DNA of 64,000 nt from Oscillospiraceae bacterium CM (GTDB taxonomy: Bacteria; Bacillota; Clostridia; Oscillospirales; Oscillospiraceae), in contig CP072107.1 of NCBI GenBank assembly GCA_022870705.1, forward strand, positions 1,796,501 through 1,860,500. The letters are read 5' to 3'. Positions 60,263 to 64,000 of the stretch are shown one piece after another (position 1 is the stretch's first letter; every line of letters begins with the position of its first letter). The notes under the pieces were generated by a model that saw nothing but the letters and a program-made list of their open reading frames with translations, did no database searches and was not told where the DNA came from. The position numbers were made by a program, and so were the translations under genes.

Positions 60263-61033
60263 ATGAAAAAACTAACCCGTTTTTTATTGTTTGTGCTGCT
60301 CTTTTCAGTCCCGCTGTGGCTAGCGGCCATCCTGCTGGATATGACAAAAATAATACCGGTCAAGCTTCCATTCAGCGCTCTGCAGTTTCTATCAGTCTTG
60401 TTGGCAGCAATAATCGTGATGCGCAAAGAAAAATCAACACGGAAGCTTTTATCACAAGGAATCGATTTCTACCGAATAAAGCAGCCCGTATGGCGCGTTG
60501 TCATTTTTGTCTTGATGCCCGTCATTGTCACAGCTTCCTTCTTTGTTTCGCGCATATTTGCTCAGTCGGCCGACATTCAGATGACGCCGATTTACATTGC
60601 GCCTATTTTCCTCCTGATCTATGGCTTTAGTGGGTATTGTGAACAAATTGGCTGGACGGCAGTCATGACCGAAACACTGCTGGAACGCCGCAGCATTTTG
60701 CTCTCAGGATTGCTTGTCGGAATCACTTGGGCAATTTGGCATATCATCCCTTTTATGCAGACGCACAATACAGCCTCATGGATTTTCTGGCAATGCATCT
60801 TCACCGTTATCTACCGCGTAATGCTGACAAAAGTCTATATTTTGACTAATCGCAGTGTCTTTAGTGCGGTGGCAATGCATGCAACCTATAACACCGCGTT
60901 TTCGCTGTTGCCTTACTATGGTTCGTCGTATCATCCGGCGTCAACAGCGCTTGTAACGCTTATTGCAACAGTATTAATCTATGTACTTCCAGTTCAAAAT
61001 GGTAAGGAATCGGATTTGTTGCCCAGCAACTAG
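60263..61033 (+). CDS. CPBP (CAAX/Abi) family intramembrane protein
   Basis: A 256-aa protein with about seven or eight membrane helices. The CPBP motifs are partly conserved: motif 1 reads 'GYCEQIGWTAVMTETL' where EExxxR is usual (second Glu is Gln, Arg missing); motif 2 'TWAIWHIIPF' and motif 3 'AMHATYNTAFS' keep their His. Family members are glutamic-type intramembrane proteases or bacteriocin-immunity proteins. The changed motif 1 makes proteolysis doubtful. GAGGAG precedes the ATG. Confidence 0.85.
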   Translation: MKKLTRFLLFVLLFSVPLWLAAILLDMTKIIPVKLPFSALQFLSVLLAAIIVMRKEKSTRKLLSQGIDFYRIKQPVWRVVIFVLMPVIVTASFFVSRIFAQSADIQMTPIYIAPIFLLIYGFSGYCEQIGWTAVMTETLLERRSILLSGLLVGITWAIWHIIPFMQTHNTASWIFWQCIFTVIYRVMLTKVYILTNRSVFSAVAMHATYNTAFSLLPYYGSSYHPASTALVTLIATVLIYVLPVQNGKESDLLPSN

Positions 61034-61246
61034 AAACTGAAATATCAATAGAATACTGAAATGCAAGTTATCACACGGAAGCGACTGTCCCCGCAAACCC
61101 TCCAACAATGCAAATTTAGTTCGTATAAGGGTTAAGTCAGCCTACCAAAAAGAACCACCCTAAAGGGTCAGCACAAGAAGTATTGATCTTCCCGTTGGTA
61201 CCAGCTGTTTTCACGTCTACCTTACAGTAAGACATCAAGTAGTTCC

Positions 61247-61576
61247 TTATTCAATTCCGATAAGCAAGTCCGTTCCTTCAATCTTAACGGGGTATACATG
61301 TAGATCATGCACCTTTGCCTTGAAAAATAACAATTTGCCGTTTTGAAGCACCTTTCCTGTCGTAACGTCAAAGATAGACCCGTGTCTGGGGCAGATAATT
61401 TGACTGCCATCGAGGTTCCCATCATAGAGCGACCCTCCCATATGCGGGCAAGTGTTGTCAATCGCATAATATGAGTTCTGAATATTTGTCAAAAGGATTT
61501 CTTTGCCTCCTAAAGATATTTTCTTCTTATTTCCTGCTGTCAAATCGGTCGTATGGGCTACCTTTACAAAATTCAT
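61247..61576 (-). CDS. Rieske [2Fe-2S] domain protein
   Basis: A 109-aa single-domain Rieske protein. Cluster ligands are in CPHMGG (about residues 43-48) and CPRHGS (about 63-68), the ferredoxin-type arrangement of oxygenase-linked or nitrite-reductase-small-subunit-type Rieske proteins. There is no signal peptide. The ATG at 61576 has AAGGAGGG upstream. It stands alone, so the redox partner is not known. Confidence 0.92.
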   Translation of the reverse strand: MNFVKVAHTTDLTAGNKKKISLGGKEILLTNIQNSYYAIDNTCPHMGGSLYDGNLDGSQIICPRHGSIFDVTTGKVLQNGKLLFFKAKVHDLHVYPVKIEGTDLLIGIE

Positions 61577-61819
61577 GTGATACCCTCCTTTTATAATCTG
61601 TCCCAAATTTAAGGGCTTGTCTGAATGTGAGTATACAACTTTTATGCAGATAAGTAAAAGGCTCCGCTTCGATATAATTGCAGCTTGAGCAGGAGATTAA
61701 ATAGCCTTGTCATGCAATTTCGATACTTATAATTATTTATTAAACTATATACAAACGGTTAGAATTAGTATAGACTGATACCGTACGAGTTAAGAATACC
61801 CATCATATATTTGCATATC
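61577..61819. other. AT-rich intergenic stretch upstream of the helicase
   Basis: Between the divergent Rieske and helicase genes. I see scattered TATAAT-like words but no convincing promoter pair, gene or RNA, apart from the hairpin that follows. Confidence 0.5.
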
Positions 61820-61856
61820 AGGGTGGAACGCTCTTTGTGGGTGCTCCGCCCTTTTA
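61820..61856 (+). terminator. Terminator-like hairpin in the leader of the DEAD-box gene
   Basis: AGGGTGGA and TCCGCCCT pair around a long loop and are followed by TTTTATC, about 75 bp before the helicase start. It may end an upstream transcript or act in the helicase leader. Confidence 0.5.
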
Positions 61857-61930
61857 TCACGAAAAACAAACGATAACTGCCGTTGGCCTGCTTTGCAGCA
61901 GGGCGGCGATTAAGGGGAAAACAACTTTAA

Positions 61931-63193
61931 ATGTCCTTTCAAAACCTGAAAATTACAGAACCCATTTTACAAGCTTTAGTCAAGCAGGGCTACACAATGC
62001 CCACGCCGATTCAGGAAGCGGCTATCCCGCCGCTGCTCGAAGGCCGAGACCTGCTCGGCTGCGCCCAGACCGGGACGGGCAAAACAGCCGCCTTTGCCAT
62101 TCCGATTATTCAGCGGCTGTCTCTGGAAAAGAGCGCCGTTAAAGGCCCACGGCATATCAAAGCACTGATCTTGACGCCGACGAGAGAGCTCGCCGTTCAG
62201 ATTGACAACAGCTTTTCGGCTTACGGGCGCTTTGCCGGGCTGAAGCACACCGTTATTTATGGCGGCGTTTCACAAAATCCGCAAATCCAGACACTCCAAT
62301 TCGGCGTTGACGTTCTTGTTGCCACACCGGGGCGGCTTATTGATCTGATGAACCAAAAATTTGTCGATCTGAGCCATATCGGCTATTTCGTTCTCGACGA
62401 AGCCGACCGTATGCTGGACATGGGGTTTCTGCGCGATCTCGAAAAAATCATCCCTGTGCTGCCCACCAATAGGCAGACTATGCTCTTTTCCGCGACAATG
62501 CCGCCGGAAATTGAGGCGCTGACGAAAACGATTCTCAAAGACCCTGTCAAGGTGGCGGTAGCGCCTGTATCATCAACAAGCAACGACATCGAGCAGGTCG
62601 TCTACCACGTCAACAAAACAAACAAAACCAAGCTGCTGATTCACCTTCTCAAAGATTCTGAAATCGTGTCGGCACTTGTGTTTACGCGGACAAAACACGG
62701 TGCCAATCAGCTGACGGAAGCGCTTCGGGCTGCCGGAGAATCGTGCGAGGTCATTCACGCCAACAAGTCTCAGTCCATCCGGCTGCGCGCGTTGGAAAAA
62801 TTCAAATCCGGCAAGGCTCGTGTTTTGGTCGCGACGGATATTGTTGCCAGGGGCATTGATATTGCGGAATTATCGCACGTTATTAATTTCAATATCCCGG
62901 AGTCACCGGAGGATTACGTGCACAGGATCGGCCGCACCGGCAGGGCCGGGCTGACAGGGACGGCTATCTCTTTTTGCGACAGCCTTGAAAAACGGTCCTT
63001 GGCCAGTATTGAAAAACTTATCGGGAAAACGATACCGGTCGTCGCCGAGCATCCGTTTCCGCTCGATGAAACAAAAGAATCCGAACTATTCAGGGCAACA
63101 GAAAGAACGCAAGCTCATAAAAGATGGCAGCATCATAACGCACGCAGTAAAGGTGGCTCGCGATCTGCTTCCCGGCCGTATAAAGCCAAATAG
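61931..63193 (+). CDS. DEAD-box ATP-dependent RNA helicase (RhlE-like)
   Basis: A 420-aa helicase with all core motifs: Q 'PTPIQ', I AQTGTGKT, Ia PTRELA, II DEAD, III SAT and VI HRIGRTGR. It ends in a short basic Arg/Ser/Lys tail, as in RhlE-type proteins involved in ribosome assembly or cold adaptation. The long leader upstream is consistent with post-transcriptional control, which is inferred. GGGGA lies upstream of the ATG at a rather long spacing. Confidence 0.95.
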   Translation: MSFQNLKITEPILQALVKQGYTMPTPIQEAAIPPLLEGRDLLGCAQTGTGKTAAFAIPIIQRLSLEKSAVKGPRHIKALILTPTRELAVQIDNSFSAYGRFAGLKHTVIYGGVSQNPQIQTLQFGVDVLVATPGRLIDLMNQKFVDLSHIGYFVLDEADRMLDMGFLRDLEKIIPVLPTNRQTMLFSATMPPEIEALTKTILKDPVKVAVAPVSSTSNDIEQVVYHVNKTNKTKLLIHLLKDSEIVSALVFTRTKHGANQLTEALRAAGESCEVIHANKSQSIRLRALEKFKSGKARVLVATDIVARGIDIAELSHVINFNIPESPEDYVHRIGRTGRAGLTGTAISFCDSLEKRSLASIEKLIGKTIPVVAEHPFPLDETKESELFRATERTQAHKRWQHHNARSKGGSRSASRPYKAK

Positions 63194-63219
63194 TAATAAT
63201 CAGAATTTGAGGTGTCATG

Positions 63220-64000
63220 ATGGAGTGGGGCATTGTTGTTGACAGCTGTTGCGATATTATCCCCGAGATTTGTGATGATGTTAAACTTGTATCCGTTCCG
63301 TTAACGATTAATCTGGGCGACAGGAGCTTTTCAGACAACGAAGAGCTGGACATGCCGAGTTTTCTTGAAGATATAAAAGATTATCAGGGGAAAATCGGCA
63401 CAGCAGCGCCGGCTCCGCTCTTGTTCAAGGATGCCTTCGTTAAATCCTGCAAAGCATTTGCCGTAACGCTTTCAAGCAATTTGTCCGGCTCTTATGCCAG
63501 TTCGCTTGTCGGGCAAGAGCTGGCGCAGGAAGAGGGCGCAGAAGTCCATGTCTTCGACTCAAAAAGTGCCTCAGCCGGGGAGGTTTTAATCAGCTTGAAA
63601 ATTGGCGAGATGATCCGCGCGGGAGTCTCCAAACAGACAATCATCGAAAAAATAGACGCCTTTATTCAGCAGATGAAAACCTATTTTGTTTTGGAGAATA
63701 TCGATACGCTGCTTAAAAACGGGAGGATCGGAAAAATAACAGGAAAAATTATTACGGCATTAAATATTAAGCCGATTATGGGATCGGATGGCAACGGCAA
63801 TATTGCTCTTTTCTCTCATGCGCGCGGCGAAAAACAGACCATCGAAAAGCTATCCGATATGATCAGGCTGTCCGGTCGGGATATGACGGGTGAATGCATG
63901 GTCATCGCGCACTGCAACAACATTACACTTGCCGAAAAATTAAAAGGAGCCATCCAGCAGAGGCATTCCTTTAAAGACATTCTGATCGTGCCGACGCGGG
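63220..64000 (+). CDS. DegV family protein, N-terminal part
   Basis: The frame runs off the right edge after 260 codons. It begins MEWGIVVDSCCDIIPEI, with the family's fatty-acid pocket segments 'GTAAPAP' and 'LSSNLSGSY' and the helix 'LENIDTLLKNGRIGK'. DegV/FakB-type proteins carry fatty acids for kinase FakA. Two adjacent ATGs exist; the second has better spacing to GAGGTG. It is 26 bp after the helicase. Confidence 0.92.
   Translation, partial: MEWGIVVDSCCDIIPEICDDVKLVSVPLTINLGDRSFSDNEELDMPSFLEDIKDYQGKIGTAAPAPLLFKDAFVKSCKAFAVTLSSNLSGSYASSLVGQELAQEEGAEVHVFDSKSASAGEVLISLKIGEMIRAGVSKQTIIEKIDAFIQQMKTYFVLENIDTLLKNGRIGKITGKIITALNIKPIMGSDGNGNIALFSHARGEKQTIEKLSDMIRLSGRDMTGECMVIAHCNNITLAEKLKGAIQQRHSFKDILIVPTR

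Overview
The window looks like a chromosome segment from a spore-forming, Gram-positive anaerobe of the Clostridia, probably Oscillospirales-like. Supporting signs are Clostridia-type gene orders (rpmG-secE-nusG-rplK-rplA, a GerS-like lipoprotein next to alr and mazF, smpB-cyclophilin-ssrA), CotF-type coat proteins, a LysM/GH18 cortex-lytic type enzyme, a T-box in front of pheST, strong AGGAGG ribosome binding sites and sigma-A promoters. Most of the window is fairly GC-rich. A few short tracts are clearly AT-rich and behave as inserted DNA.

Layout. 1-2.3 kb: the end of an S-layer-homology protein, dut, a hemerythrin and a YwlG-type protein. 2.4-5.8 kb (minus strand): uppP and the rplA-rplK-nusG-secE-rpmG block. 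6-9.4 kb: a DtxR-family regulator followed by feoA-feoA-feoB and a tiny Cys-rich FeoB partner, with three near-identical palindromic operators. 9.5-13.5 kb: tRNA-Thr and T-box-controlled pheST. 13.5-19.6 kb: nnr, GerS-like lipoprotein, alr, mazF, unknown proteins and coat proteins. 20-26 kb: pyrC-pyrF, fabI, a Crp/Fnr regulator and a cation antiporter. 26-34 kb (minus): a complete kdpFABC-kdpDE potassium system with a KdpE-type box. 34-44.8 kb: tRNA-Val, an ABC-F ATPase, a VanY-type peptidase, a small tRNA-Lys island carrying an Abi protein, a six-tRNA cluster, pyrB with a PyrI-type zinc tail, a LysM/GH18 enzyme and asnS. 44.8-54 kb (minus): a ClpE-type ATPase, pgsA, cvpA, a DUF5711 protein, truA, the ECF transporter core (ecfA1-ecfA2-ecfT) and a methyltransferase. 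54-56.2 kb: a MecA-like adaptor, smpB, cyclophilin and ssrA. 56.2-59.7 kb: two tandem AT-rich islands bounded by copies of the ssrA 3' end. 59.7-64 kb: an ArsR regulator with a CPBP membrane protein, a Rieske protein, a DEAD-box helicase and the start of a DegV protein.

The most notable features are three small islands that contain cargo but no recombinase gene: an Abi_2 defence-type gene flanked by a 55-bp duplication of the tRNA-Lys 3' half, and two tandem islands at ssrA (one encoding a lipoprotein, one an EAL-GGDEF protein) whose right ends share sequence at the same distance from the core. Other points are a PyrB fused to the zinc module of PyrI, an ABC-F protein whose second ATPase site looks dead, a terminator-like hairpin in the leader of the EAL-GGDEF gene, and an apparently orphan MazF.
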